64,000 bases of DNA from positions 310,001 to 374,000 of the forward strand of contig JAJLTO010000009.1 of the NCBI GenBank assembly GCA_030568195.1, in the 5' to 3' direction. The first letter of the stretch is position 1. Every line of letters begins with the position of its first letter. Made by a program: the position numbers and the translations under genes. Below the pieces are notes generated by a model. It did no database searches, had not been told where the DNA came from, and worked only from the letters and a program-made list of their open reading frames with translations. Origin of the DNA: Dipodascopsis uninucleata var. uninucleata (lineage: Eukaryota > Ascomycota > Lipomycetes > Lipomycetales > Lipomycetaceae). Positions 35,501-46,900 of this stretch are shown piece by piece.

Positions 35501-35715
35501 ATAGCTAAAATCGCGTGTTTACCAAAAGTATCGACAGTATTACTTACCTATCACAAGCCTGAGCAATTCTGCCAATTTGTGAACCCGGAGGCTTGATCAT
35601 TTTCCTATATGAAAACGAAAAAAGTGGTTAGCAGACCGCAACAAAAAAAAAAAAAAAACGTCGCAGACATCATATCGGAACGTTGCACTTACCAAGCACC
35701 TGCACCGTCTGGCAT
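32519..35715 (-). CDS. CAT8: CAT8-type Zn2Cys6 transcription factor
   Basis: Cat8 activates gluconeogenic and glyoxylate genes through CSRE sites when glucose is gone. Five exons join in phase to 944 residues: 35715-35693, 35604-35548, 35471-35456 (16 nt), 35359-35333 (27 nt) and 35230-32519. The zinc cluster (about residues 24-51) has the spacing C-x2-C-x6-C-x6-C-x2-C-x6-C and is followed by SDKLSRRAFPRGYTESLE, which is diagnostic for Cat8/Sip4. A leucine-rich coiled coil (HIRQLENENRKLKEH) follows for dimerisation. The fungal-specific middle homology domain lies at about residues 200-480 (YFFKEWHSMFPVIHMPTF, FWAVFTLDCFSSTLLGMPP). The C-terminal third is Ser-rich. In yeast Cat8 is repressed by Mig1 and phosphorylated by Snf1. 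The zinc cluster is spread over four exons, which is unusual. Confidence 0.94.
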
Positions 35716-37427
35716 TTTTACTGTCGTTCGAATTTCGCGGTTGAGATATTTGAACACTGAATTCGCTAATTGGATGCACTTTCGCTAGAGCGTAGACTAA
35801 GTGAAAATTTGCGGAACTGGGCGGGTGAGCTGACAACTGCAGCTCACGAGGAATAAATGTGTATTGCTTGATATATTAAAACGGCAGAAAGACGGCTCAG
35901 TCCCAAAGTCAGCTGCGCATGCGTCTGCATGCACGACAATGAAACGGTTCGATATTCAAAGGCTTTGTAAAAGCGTAGGTCGATTCGATGGTGCTGCTAA
36001 TTTTAATCAAGAGTACCTGAATCAAGATCCAGAGAAGATACGTGTGAAAGTGAAGTTTTCGCGAAGAATCCTCGTGGGCTCCTTACTAGCTCCTATATAT
36101 ATCGTCAGCGTAGTCAAATGGCGATGTGCCGCGAGCTCATAACCTTTTAATAAAAGCAAGTGTGCTACTGGCTAAACTTTACCAGTAAGTTTTCCCCAGA
36201 CTAGCACGCTGTTGTCACACATATGCCACAAATCGGACGCTAACGCAGCCATCACTACCCCACAATTTAGTCTCCCCACAGTTCGGTGATCGTTCGGTAG
36301 GCAACCGGAGACCCGGCACTGCTGCCTATTTAGGAAGCTTATATAATGTCTTATGTACTCTGAGCATTGTGACATGGCCACGCAGCAACAAAACGGGGCG
36401 GGCAAACTGAGTACTGGGTAGTGTACGAATTGAGCTGCGATGCAGACGAGCTGAGAGTGTAAGAACGGACTTTAGATGCTCTGCTATTCGATCAACATCG
36501 GTCTGCTGGGTCAGAGAGCTCACAAGCTGGGGAACTCAAAGAAATTATATCACATGATCGCTAGGTCACCCGCTCTGCACTGTGATGTGCAACCACACGC
36601 GAGAACATATTTATCGGCGTTAAGAGCACTGGTCGCACGCACCCTCGATTGCAAAGGCCGAAACACTGGACTTATCTACATATAAATGGCCCCAGGCGCT
36701 TTAGTGGCAGTAGAATTTAGCACCGAAGCGTATGCAGCAGCAATGCAAGGAACTAGCAGACTTAGAATGCAGAGAAAAGCACGACATTGGAATTAAACCA
36801 CGAATCGCTTGTAGACGAGGACCGCGATCTTGAAGACGCGAGTCCGTAAGAGAGATAAAGGTTGCAGTAGAGATGAAATTGTAGTAGAGTTTGACACTAG
36901 AAACCGTGCTGTTTTGTTCTACTTAGTCACTAGACCATATTTTTTACGGCATACTTTAGTAATGACGAAAATTAGTGTGGATAGAATGTATGCTAATTAA
37001 AAATAAACGAAACACAAAACAAACTATATTTACATGCAAATATTAACACATATAAAAAATATAAAAAAAATACTTAATATTCGGCTGTATAGTCCCATAT
37101 ATACATAATTAAGAATCATACAGAAAGTACCTAATAGCGAATGTGGCTCAGAGCGAAAACTGCACACCGTTGAAATCGCGTATGACCCTCCACAAAAATA
37201 GGTGTAAGACATAACAGCATCTCCAAGGTGGGCATGGAGAAAAAGTATGCTACTAGGCCAAGAAATCCCGGAGACATAAATGGTACAAAACACTCGGAAC
37301 CCACAGGATCAGCTCAAGTGAAAACAAATATTATAAACTTAATCTCTGCTATAACCTAGAGTAGCAATCCCCAGAAACAGCGCGAAAAGGCAAAAACACT
37401 TCATTCACGAGGGCACTCACTAGAGAC
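35716..37427. other. Spacer with a GC-richer segment
   Basis: This lies between the CAT8 start and the SET gene stop. The middle (about 36180-36680) is visibly GC-richer than the rest. It has open stretches on both strands, for example minus 36523-36326 (SSLTQQTDVDRIAEHLKSV) and plus 35864-36142, both without an ATG at the frame start. I recognise no family and call no gene. Confidence 0.5.
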
Positions 37428-39028
37428 TCACGTAATATCTTCAGAGCTCTCGGCACTACCGTCTATTTCTGTTGACGGTTCCATCTCCGCTGCCTGTGCT
37501 GTTGCAAGATATTTGTGTGCAGGGCTGCTCTCATCACTCAAAATCGAGTCACGCTCGTTAATAAACCACTCGTACGCTCTGTCTAGTAGTCGTAGTTCAC
37601 GCTGGGCCAGCAGCTCAATTGACGAATTAGCGTAAGAAGAAACAAATGGCGAATTCTGCAACCCCGCAATCCACGCCTCAACGATATTCGACAGAACTAC
37701 CGCTATCCGTAATCGATACACATCCACCATGTCCTTATTGTGTCTACATACACTCTCTCTAACTGTATTTGCGAGTACTGGTCCCGACTCTGATACCGTC
37801 TCACCATTCACTACAACATCTAAAGCCATTCCACCGTCAACTGTCCGTGAAGCCTCTATGCAAACGCCATCTTCCTCATTTGTAATAAGCAACCTACGAA
37901 AAAGAAGATCGATTCACGAGTTTAGGATTAGTAACGGGTCATCCTACACGGCCACACTAATAATAAAAGTATATCTTACCAAATAAAATCGCAGTCCCAG
38001 TGGAAGTCACCGTCCTCGAAGACTTCAAGGGTTAGCACCGCGGGCCTTCCGTAAACACGTTCCTTTACGCGCGCCATGGTGTCGTCGGGATCAAGCTCTA
38101 GCCGACGTTTGATCTTCTCGTAACCACCGTAGCCGCCATCGTCAGCCGATTCCAGAAAACCATAGTTAAACAGCATTTCGCCAGAACCCTTAGCATCACC
38201 ATAAGAAATTACAATTTCTTCCCCAGCATCAACAGACTGTATCAGGTGAAGCTCTATGGCGTCAGGTGACTCGCCATTAATTTCATACCGGGCATTGAAG
38301 GTTTTGCGTCGGTGGTTTGCGAAGTCGACAATCGGAACAATGCAGACGTCCGTTCCGTCTCCGTCCGTCTCCATTGTCCGTGAGGAAACAATAAACTCTG
38401 CTTTCGTATATTCGTCGAATGTTATATCTTCCTCCGGTCCGAATGCTGATTCAAATGCCCGCCGAAATTCCTCGTACTCTTTAATCAATTTTGCACTCTT
38501 AGCTTCAACGGCGTCGTAAATGGACAGACCAATTAGTTCTCTGCGTAGCGAATCCGGCCAGTAGACTGGACTAATTGCAGTACTGAGTGCACTAGCTTTT
38601 ACGATCGCCAAATATGGATAGTAGATATTACTCGCATGAGCGGTCGCGTTTAGCTTCTCTGATTCGTACTCATGTAGAGTGAAAACGACGAATCTCGTTA
38701 GAATTTCACGTGTTGAGAGCCCGTCACCATGTCCACTTTCAGTTTCGCCTACGTTAATCAGTTTTCCCAAGCTGTCGGAGTAGGCCAGGGCAAGCTCATG
38801 TACTGTTTGACGAGACAACACAAGCGATCTCGGCACTACCAAGATCACCTCTTCTGGTCTTTGTACCTGTGTTCCTGTAACTTGGGTATCTGTCACATCG
38901 TCGATGGTAAAAGCCTTGGTTGCTATTAGACCCAGCCCACTGTGACTTGTTGACGCCACTTCGATGCCTTCACGCAACATCACTCCGTTGATTCTCGACC
39001 ATGCTGTCAGCTGTCCGCAGTCTATCAT
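37428..39028 (-). CDS. SET-domain protein lysine methyltransferase (RKM/Rubisco-LSMT type)
   Basis: Exon 1 is 39028-37980 and exon 2 is 37893-37428, joined across an 86-nt intron in phase to 504 residues. The split SET domain shows GLGLIATKAF near residue 30, a long inserted helical region, then CIVPIVDFANHRR (the NH motif) and GEEIVISYGDAKGSGEMLFNYGFLE (the GEE..ISYG catalytic part). A C-terminal Rubisco-LSMT substrate-binding-like helical region follows. Yeast relatives (Rkm1-4, Set7) methylate ribosomal proteins, so a ribosomal or translation-factor substrate is likely. Which one cannot be told. Codon use here is somewhat GC-richer than in neighbouring genes. Confidence 0.9.
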
Positions 39029-40730
39029 TGCGTCTTGATTTCTTCGCTACTGCCCCTATTGCTTCCGAGTCTGTTAGCTGCATACTAAATATAATCGCTC
39101 CACCTTATTCTATCACTTAATCACTTACTATGCTTCGTTGAAACTACTAGCAATTCATATATCATCACCGTTGCGACGCTTAACGTTTCATCCAGACGCC
39201 AATCTTTCATATATACCTGTCGACCCCGTCTCCGGCCCCTTTCCCTCGATTTACCCTAATTACTGACTGCACATCGCTGAACCCTATAAAACTGTCACGT
39301 CGACAAAATCTACGCACGTGACATGCCGGGGTTCTGTCAAGAAGTTAAAGTACACGGAGTGTTGCAGCCGCACTTGCAGAATGAGGCATTAGAGTGCTTC
39401 CGTGACGCGTTGCGTCAGAAAAATAACAAGCGCAAACTACTGGTGCTTCAATTGATATCTCCCTTGCTTCCCGTGGAACAATTAAAGGCAATTTTACTTC
39501 GATTTGCGTTTCATTGAGGATCAATTTATGCGGTTCCTTTCATTTTAATCGGACTGCAAAATGAGAACTATCTAACGCGACGCTAGCTCCGCTCAGCAGC
39601 TTCGCTCGCGCCGGTAATTCTGTGTTGCTGCTGACACAGATGTGTGGTGTAGCTCAGAGCACGTAAAAAGAGCGCTGAGCAGCCCGTATCTGGGGCCAAA
39701 GACTTACTAGCTTATGCCTTAGTAGCAAATACGGCAGAACTAGGGGCTTCATATTGTAGCATTGCTTCCTATGGTGCTACCTGCTCATATATTCGTTATA
39801 TGAATGAGAATAGGAATACTCCGTAGCATGTAAATGCCTTAGCAAACATACCTATACATGACACACTTACGAAATTGCACACACTAATTGTACAGCCCAT
39901 AAGCTACGCACTTGAAAGCTGTTATTAAACTTAAAAAGAATATTCGATCTGTTCAGTGCACAGAATTCAACGCTCATGGTAATGGACCAGCGTATCACAG
40001 AGAGTCTCGTACTAGTTAATTATTAATTACCTGTTCCTGGGACGGCGTTGTCTAGGGTTACACCAAATGTGCGGCTTGAATAGATGACAGGACGCAAAAC
40101 AAGCCTAGCAGCAGTGGCGGTAGCCGCACACCATGCATTGTTTCCATGCCCCTGAGCTCCATGGACTCTATGGAACAGTAAATGGCTAGCAATGTGTGGG
40201 CCCTAGAAGAGGCAGAGCGCTATTTCTTTGGTTTCTGGCGTATTGTTTCTATTTAATTGGTTCACTAGCTGGCTTGTCAGCACATCTTTTACTTTCTTTT
40301 TGCGGCCCCTTGCGAAACTAGCTGCCTTGCTAATTCTCATAGATCAGCACATCCCTGGCTAACCAAAGTTTGATCGCAGTGGAAAGGTTATTTAGTACTT
40401 TGGGGCCTTGTGCGAACGGAAATGAAGTATAGGCAGGCACCCCTTCGAGATGACTTAGGAGGGTGACTAGTTTCAGGTCAAATGCAATTTCATAGTTCTA
40501 ATGCCACTACTGTACCAGAGAAAACACAGTCATTAGTGCGATGAGAGGCTTACCGGCAAGGAGGCGTGTACCTGGTACAAGCCTGTCCGCACATAAATAC
40601 TACAGTCTATCACCAGTATTATCACTGGGTAGAGTCAGTAAACTGCAAGACGACCTTCCAGAGACAGGCGATTCTTGAAACTACAATTGTCTAGCATTCA
40701 GAAAAGTTACGGTTGACTTGTATAAACGAT
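39029..40730. other. Upstream region shared by SET gene and chitinase
   Basis: This 1.7 kb lies between divergent genes and is GC-richer than the window average. It contains one short ORF (39323-39517, separate entry). The rest, about 39520-40730, holds no supported gene and is presumably the long chitinase promoter. Confidence 0.5.
39323..39517 (+). CDS. Possible small ORF, 64 residues
   Basis: An ATG frame of 64 residues begins MPGFCQEVKVHGVLQPHLQN and ends LKAILLRFAFH. It is amphipathic, with a basic QKNNKRK patch. A TATA-like CTATAAAACTG about 40 nt upstream and a CACGTG just before the ATG are suggestive. I recognise no family, and chance frames of this size are common, so this is a weak call. 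Confidence 0.3.
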   Translation: MPGFCQEVKVHGVLQPHLQNEALECFRDALRQKNNKRKLLVLQLISPLLPVEQLKAILLRFAFH

Positions 40731-42635
40731 ATGACGGTCAACACAATACTGGCGCCCAGACTCTTCTGTGTCTTCTTGAGCTTGTTGATTGTTATCCACG
40801 CAGTCGTTGCTTTCGATGCTTCTGCATCAGACAATGTAGTTATGTATTGGGGGCAGGCATCTGCGGGCTCGCAAGAACGTTTGTCATCTTATTGCTCGGA
40901 TGATAATATTGACATCATTGTCCTCGCCTTCATGACCTCTTTCCCAGGGACTGATGCCATACCAACGGTAAACTTTGCAAATGCTTGCTCTGATACTTTC
41001 AGCGGTACTACGCTGCTTGACTGTAATCAGATTGCTTCAGATATTGCTACTTGTCAGAGCGCTGGAAAGAAGGTGCTCTTGTCTCTTGGTGGTGCAGTAG
41101 GCTCATATGGTTTCTCAAACGATGACGAAGCAGAAGATTTCGCAACTACTATCTGGAATATGTTTGGAGACTCGACTAAAGGCGATCGCCCATTCGGAAC
41201 GACAGTCATTGACGGATTTGATCTTGATATCGAGAATGAAAATTCGGTCGGATATGCTGCTTTCATTTCAAAGCTGCGTGAGTACTATGATTCTTCAAAT
41301 TTAAAGACATATTATACTTCTGCAGCTCCGCAATGCGTGTATCCGGACGCAAGTCTGGGCGATGCACTCAACAATGCTTACTTTGATTTTGTTTTCATCC
41401 AGTTTTACAATAACTATTGTGGAATAAATCATGGATCGCAGTTTAATTTTGATTCTGATTGGTATGGATGGGCAACTTCCAAGTCAAAAAATTCCGATGT
41501 CAAACTGTATGTCGGTGTCCCTGGAAGTAGTAGTGCAGCAGGATCAGGATATCTTGATCCAACAGACTTAGCTTCCGTAATAGATGGTATTGAGCATCGA
41601 TCCAGTCTGGGTGGTATAATGGTTTGGGATGCAAGTCAGGCTTATACTAACACGATCGATGGCACCACTTTTGCGGCCAGTATCAAGGAACTGTTACAGC
41701 AGTCTGGAAGCGGTGATAATGATGGCAGCAGCAGCATAGCCATTAGCAGCACAACTTATAGTAGTATTGCAGAGACTAGTAGCGTTGCAGTTACCAGTAG
41801 TGTTGCCGTCACTAGTGGCGTTGCAATTACAAACAGTGCTGCAATTATCAGCAGCTCGGTTAGCACATCCAATGTGTTTACTAACAGCATGACTACCGTC
41901 GTAATCAGCACTACACAAGCTAATAGCAATTCTGTCTCTAGTTCGGCTCCTGCTGTTACTTCATCTGCTACACTCGATAGCGATACAAATCTTGCGAATT
42001 TTGTTGCTGAAGCTTCAGTCGATGATGTTACAAGCACAATCACTATACCATCGAGTGAGATAATATATGCAACTGCGTTCATCTTCACAACTATTACTGA
42101 GAAGATTGATTTGAAAAATACAGCTACTACTGTAAGCATAACAACAGATGCAATGGCCACCAGTGACGTAAATCCATCGGAATCTGTTGCCGTGATTTCT
42201 ACTCTCGTCACAAGTGCTTTACCAGTCAGTACTTTTACAGCCAGCAGTGACTCTATAAGTGCAGTAGTCAGTTCTACAAATACGCAAAATTGTACTGGTC
42301 TTACTGATGTTGACTTGGCAAACTGTGAAAATGCTTACTTTGCAACTTTAGGATTAAATGACACTTGCACTATTGGCGCTATAGCTTGTGTCGAAGGTTA
42401 TTTTGCCCAATGTAATAATCAACAATGGGTATCATTTGCCTGCCCCTCTGGAACAGTTTGCTCAGCTATTCCAAACGGTGATCAAGATTATTCTATTGTC
42501 ACCTGCGACACAGAAGATGATATCAGTCGCCTTCTTGGTACTACCGTGTCTGCAAAGATGCGAGTGAAGAGAGATATATCTCCCGGAATCATTAGAGGGC
42601 ATAAGCACCATAGACACAAGCGTGTCTCTTTCTGA
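40731..42635 (+). CDS. CTS1: Secreted GH18 chitinase with CBM19 (CTS1-like)
   Basis: This endochitinase acts in the wall, in yeasts at the mother-daughter septum. The protein has 634 residues with no intron. ATG 40731 gives a signal peptide (LFCVFLSLLIVIHAVVA, cleaved near residue 27); the longer frame uses TTG. The GH18 domain (about 30-330) has VLLSLGGAVGSYGF and the catalytic DGFDLDIEN (DxxDxDxE, acid Glu near residue 167), then FIQFYNNYCG and GGIMVWDASQAY. A Ser/Thr-rich, O-glycosylation-type linker with imperfect SSVAVT repeats follows (about 330-510). A CBM19-like chitin-binding module (about 520-600) has CTIGAIACVEGYFAQC and a GTVC motif. After it comes an extra basic, His-rich tail with two KR sites. 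Ace2 normally controls such genes; no site was verified here. Confidence 0.96.
   Translation: MTVNTILAPRLFCVFLSLLIVIHAVVAFDASASDNVVMYWGQASAGSQERLSSYCSDDNIDIIVLAFMTSFPGTDAIPTVNFANACSDTFSGTTLLDCNQIASDIATCQSAGKKVLLSLGGAVGSYGFSNDDEAEDFATTIWNMFGDSTKGDRPFGTTVIDGFDLDIENENSVGYAAFISKLREYYDSSNLKTYYTSAAPQCVYPDASLGDALNNAYFDFVFIQFYNNYCGINHGSQFNFDSDWYGWATSKSKNSDVKLYVGVPGSSSAAGSGYLDPTDLASVIDGIEHRSSLGGIMVWDASQAYTNTIDGTTFAASIKELLQQSGSGDNDGSSSIAISSTTYSSIAETSSVAVTSSVAVTSGVAITNSAAIISSSVSTSNVFTNSMTTVVISTTQANSNSVSSSAPAVTSSATLDSDTNLANFVAEASVDDVTSTITIPSSEIIYATAFIFTTITEKIDLKNTATTVSITTDAMATSDVNPSESVAVISTLVTSALPVSTFTASSDSISAVVSSTNTQNCTGLTDVDLANCENAYFATLGLNDTCTIGAIACVEGYFAQCNNQQWVSFACPSGTVCSAIPNGDQDYSIVTCDTEDDISRLLGTTVSAKMRVKRDISPGIIRGHKHHRHKRVSF
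41745..41860 (+). repeat. Imperfect Ser/Thr/Val coding repeats in chitinase linker
   Basis: Several degenerate copies of a unit coding SSVAVT (TSSVAVT, TSGVAIT, NSAAII) sit back to back in the chitinase linker. The base sequence repeats with the protein, suggesting slippage and length variation. Confidence 0.75.
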
Positions 42636-43103
42636 GTTGTTAAATATTGTAAACTTGTGCTTTTCTAAAATAATTGGTTATTGAGTAATGTCTTTTTAAG
42701 TGCTTTCAGACATGTTCAATTGGATATGGAACTTGTATGTATATTTTTATGTGGGAGGTTTAACATTGGTCGGCTCTTTACTTAGTTATAGTTTGCTTAT
42801 TATTGACTTTCATTATTCCATTCGTAAGAAATCAGTGAATTATGTTACACAGCTATGAACTTGCTCTCTTTGTGAATACTTATGATAATTATGTGGTCAT
42901 GGCGTCCTTAGTCTCTTACGATAATGAAACATTTGATATAAAATATGATCTATGAAAAAGCAATATCTCTATGTCTTTCACAGCTATATTGTACACCGTA
43001 TAGGAATCAAAATTATGACACCAATATTGCCTCACTGATTGAGATGTCTGATTTTCAATTCCATCTGTAAACGAATATGGACTTCATCTTAATTCAAAGC
43101 CAT
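42636..43103. other. Convergent spacer chitinase / EFM7
   Basis: AT-rich 3' flanks of two convergent genes; nothing else seen. Confidence 0.6.
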
Positions 43104-43972
43104 TCATGGAAAGCTTAAAAAGTAGCCGTATACCATACTTCTGATATCTTTTGTTTCCTCCTCCTCTATAAACATCGGCCACCACTTCTCTTCAAACAAC
43201 TTCTCCACCTTAAAGCCTGCCTCTTCGGCATCTTTAAAGAATTGAAGATCTTTGTGGAATAACTTTGCTCGATGCGGTGTGAAAACTACAAACACTTTGC
43301 TCTCTTTATTTGATCGAGAAAGACATTCCTTGCATGTTTTCAACAGTTTGGCATGCTCTGAGTGGTTAAATACCACATCAGACAAAATGATAAGGTCATA
43401 GCCATCACAGTCCTCAGGATCCAGTAAGTCTAATAATGATTTAGTGTCCTGTCCCCATATATATCCCTCGACTTTCAATATTGATTGATCAATACCAGAT
43501 GGTGCGTGTTTTACGTTGTACTCAATGTTCGATATAAGATCGGCATCAGGATAGTCAGTTATGACAACCTTCTTAGCTGTTAGTGCAGCAACAAAGGAAG
43601 GTAGTGCAGCACCAGCACCGAGTTCTAAGACCCTTTTATTTTTGCATAGTAGCTCCGAGTGTCTGTCGATGTAGTTCGTAGTAACTTTGGCGGCGTTCCA
43701 AAGAAGATGACCCCATAAGGGTGACTTTCCAATCAGTCTGAGGTTAAATTTTGTCGGTCTAGATTTCTCACGACGGTTAATTAACTGACTTTCAATTCCT
43801 ATGACGCATACACACTTCCTCTGAGATATAATATGATATGTGCTACATACTCGTTCTCTTTAACAAGTTCTGGAATACGTTCGTATAAATCAAACGACGG
43901 AGGGATCTCTGGTTTGTAGAAATCCTGAGGCTCCGCGAAGATGCCATCAAAGAATTCCTCTGAGTCACTCAT
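43104..43972 (-). CDS. EFM7: eEF1A N-terminal methyltransferase EFM7 (NNT1)
   Basis: Efm7 trimethylates the N-terminal glycine and adjacent lysine of eEF1A in the cytosol. Exon 1 (43972 to about 43853) gives MSDSEEFFDGIFAEPQDFY and DLYERIPELV, the family start. Exon 2, from about 43790, has RPTKFNLRLIGKSPLWGHLLWNAAK, then SAM-binding motif I VLELGAGAALPS, VVITDYPD, DGYDLIILSDVVFNHSEH and CFVVFTPH-like strand VFVVFTPHR. It ends at 43104. A GTATGT donor follows exon 1, but the acceptor is not settled, because the first AG sites give a stop. The junction is therefore approximate. Total length is about 265 residues, as in yeast (261). Confidence 0.9.
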
Positions 43973-46900
43973 AATTCCCACTTGCGTTTCAAAATTAATA
44001 TTTCGATGGAGCTTACTCGCAATTCGCAGTAGATATCAGATAGACGATATCAATTGTAACACGTAACCGTCGACTATAGGTACTGATTAAGACTAAGAAT
44101 AAAAACCATGAAATTTTTTCAGGGGGTGATTTGCCTTAAGACCTAAACCTACGTTTTGGTTTCATGAACATATACTGTCAACAAGATGAGAGGCTTTCGT
44201 CTTAATGTTTCGCTAGTTAAAGTAGATTTTACAGTGTACTTTTATATAATAATATACACTTGGCCATTATTCAATCTGTGCGATTTATTGCGGTCGCAAA
44301 TATGAACCTACTTTTCCTTTATTTCTGTTATCATGATGTTGGTATTCGGCTAATTACGACTTAAGGCGACGATTAGATGGCCCACAGACTTAATAATCAA
44401 ATATATTAATACATGGCCAGTAGGACTAAAATATTTTTATTTTTAGCTATTTTTAATAAAATATTTTGACAAAAAGTAATATGCTTATATGCCTTACGTA
44501 ACAGTATACTATTTAAAAAGTGTAGCTAAGAATGATCCGATGCTACCACCGGAATATCTCAGATTTCAATAGCATAAATAATAGAATTATAGTATTTGCA
44601 TAGTGTTGCTCTGTAGCTCCATCTGCAACGATTATATTGGAGTGCAGGTGACTCCTTGATTGTTATCGGCTTGTGATTGATTTTAAAATCATCGAGATAT
44701 ATAACTGAAGTTTCTAATAAACAGACAATGAATTAAATACAATACAAATGATGGTATTACATGTACTCAAATTTTTTGCTCCATTAAATAGCACATGGAG
44801 GAAAGTCTGGCTTCCGTCGGTCATCAATAATTAAATCATTTTTCTGCTGTGCTAAAGATTCCATAACCAAGAAAATCTTCCTTCTATGCTACCATTATAG
44901 AGATAGAAGTACAGCAGATGCACTGGTGATAAAAAGCATAATGGAGATTTTTGAAACTTCGAGCACTACTTGTAACCTAGATAGTGGAAACCGTAATATA
45001 GCTTACATAAGGTATCCTAACGTATACTAATTAAATTTCGGGAATTAAACATCAAATATAGTAAGCAATCTAAAACCAATTAAACTTCTGGCTATAAATT
45101 GAGCACTCATAATATTATTTCACAAGTTTATTAAATAGAAAAATAATTGGAACTGTTTAAAAGGAGTCTTATTGTTATTATTATAATATACCTGGATATT
45201 CTGATTTCTCATTAAAGAAACTTCGGGTATTTGGTGAAATATCGTATTTTTGAAACTTCGCGAAATTAGCGTTTGCAACACTAGCAAGTCGTACTGGACC
45301 ACAAGGTTCTATAAAGAAAATATCCATCCTTTGCAATCTGAATAATCGTAAAAGGAATAGCTACAATTCAACTATACAGCAACCATTTTACAGATTATAT
45401 ATCTATCGGAAATAAAAGGACAGCCATTTAACCGTTAAAAATCTATCGAATTTTGTCACTGCAGTAGCCGTGTTAGCCTCTTCCTTCATCGTGCTCGTCA
45501 TAGTGGCTATCTTTTTTAATCAAGTTGCACCGCTATTTTCCTCTAAATCCAGCAAACCATTTTCCATAGCAATGAGAACGCCGATTTCATCAAAGCTTGG
45601 TTCTGTAGTCAATACCGCGTGTCCTTTCTCATTGTTCCAGCATGAAAGAAATGGAAGGACGGCAAGCTCCGTCATAGGCCATATAACAGACCAATACAGC
45701 CTCCAAATATCTAGATTCAGGTTCTGTAGGCCAGCCTATAAATTAATGATTATTCATGCTACATTGAAAATAGCAATTGCTGATATTGCCTTGGGGCCAC
45801 GAGGATATAGTTTCATGAGACTTGGAAGAACGACAGTAACTCCCGTATGAGCCGCATAGGCATAAACGCCAGCTAGTTATCCTCAGTTATATTCCACGTG
45901 AAAACATTACGATACGAATCAAAATGAAAATATCCTTAAAAGCGATACTACTTTCCATACGTTTTGATGGACGTTAGACATGAACCAAATATAATAGTAG
46001 ACAGAGAACTAGCAGCATATGTAACGGTACTCAAGTCTGTTACCATGATGTCTATTGAGACCCTCACGCGCAACACTCTGAAGATAACCAGAAAACATAG
46101 AGCTTAGAGTGTATGCTGCGTCGTAAATGGCATTTCGTACTTAGTTTCTAGATTCTGTATATGAATTTACTTTTCCATTCGTATGTAGCCTGTCCTCGCA
46201 TTAATTAAGAGCTGCGTTACCACAAGTTGCTGGTAATTCTAAAAGTAAGCTTACGCAATCCCAGCAGCGGGGAATAGTCTTTAGCTCTAACAGGAGTATT
46301 AGAAACAGAATACCTTGCAAAGAGCGAAGGGAAGAAGCTAATTAGAAAATAATTATAGTATCGTAATAGTGTCAAGACAATGTTCAATGGAACTCGGAAC
46401 CGATAGTATCCAATACAATAAATAGCAATAACATAGTTAATACAATTTTCATGCGAATAACCAACGTTACTTCATTACAAATTCGTAGAAATTGGGGACT
46501 AGCACTCGGAGATTTTTGGTCAAAAGCGATATATGAGAACGAAGGAACTTGGAATGAAGGAACTTGACGGTCAATCTTATTGATAAGTCTTCTCTTTTCG
46601 ACGGCTCGATTTGGGCTATTATTCTATACCTTCAGTGAGCCATATCAAAGAATAGTTTCATATCTCAACAATAGCCGACTTTCAGCCAATTCAGAAAAGA
46701 ATTTTGTATTCACAATTGAGCTCAGAGATATTCTGCTTCTTACTAGGTCGACGTAGCCACAGCAGGCGTTTGAAACTCTTAGGCTATGACGTGGGATTCC
46801 GATAACTTACTATTTTTAGGCAATTTATATACTTTCTACAGCCTAATGGTTTGTATTGCTTAATCTGTAATTATCTTCGCTAGGAATACTTCATAAGATT

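Noticed and set aside
39640-39700. A-box-like GTGTAGCTCAGAGC suggesting a tRNA
   Set aside because: No B box or acceptor stem pairing within 80 nt.
41694-42211. Minus-strand frames of 74 and 151 codons under the chitinase linker
   Set aside because: They arise from the repetitive Ser/Thr coding sequence read backwards.
45120-45302. 60-codon minus frame
   Set aside because: AT-rich, N/F/Y-rich translation without features; chance frame.
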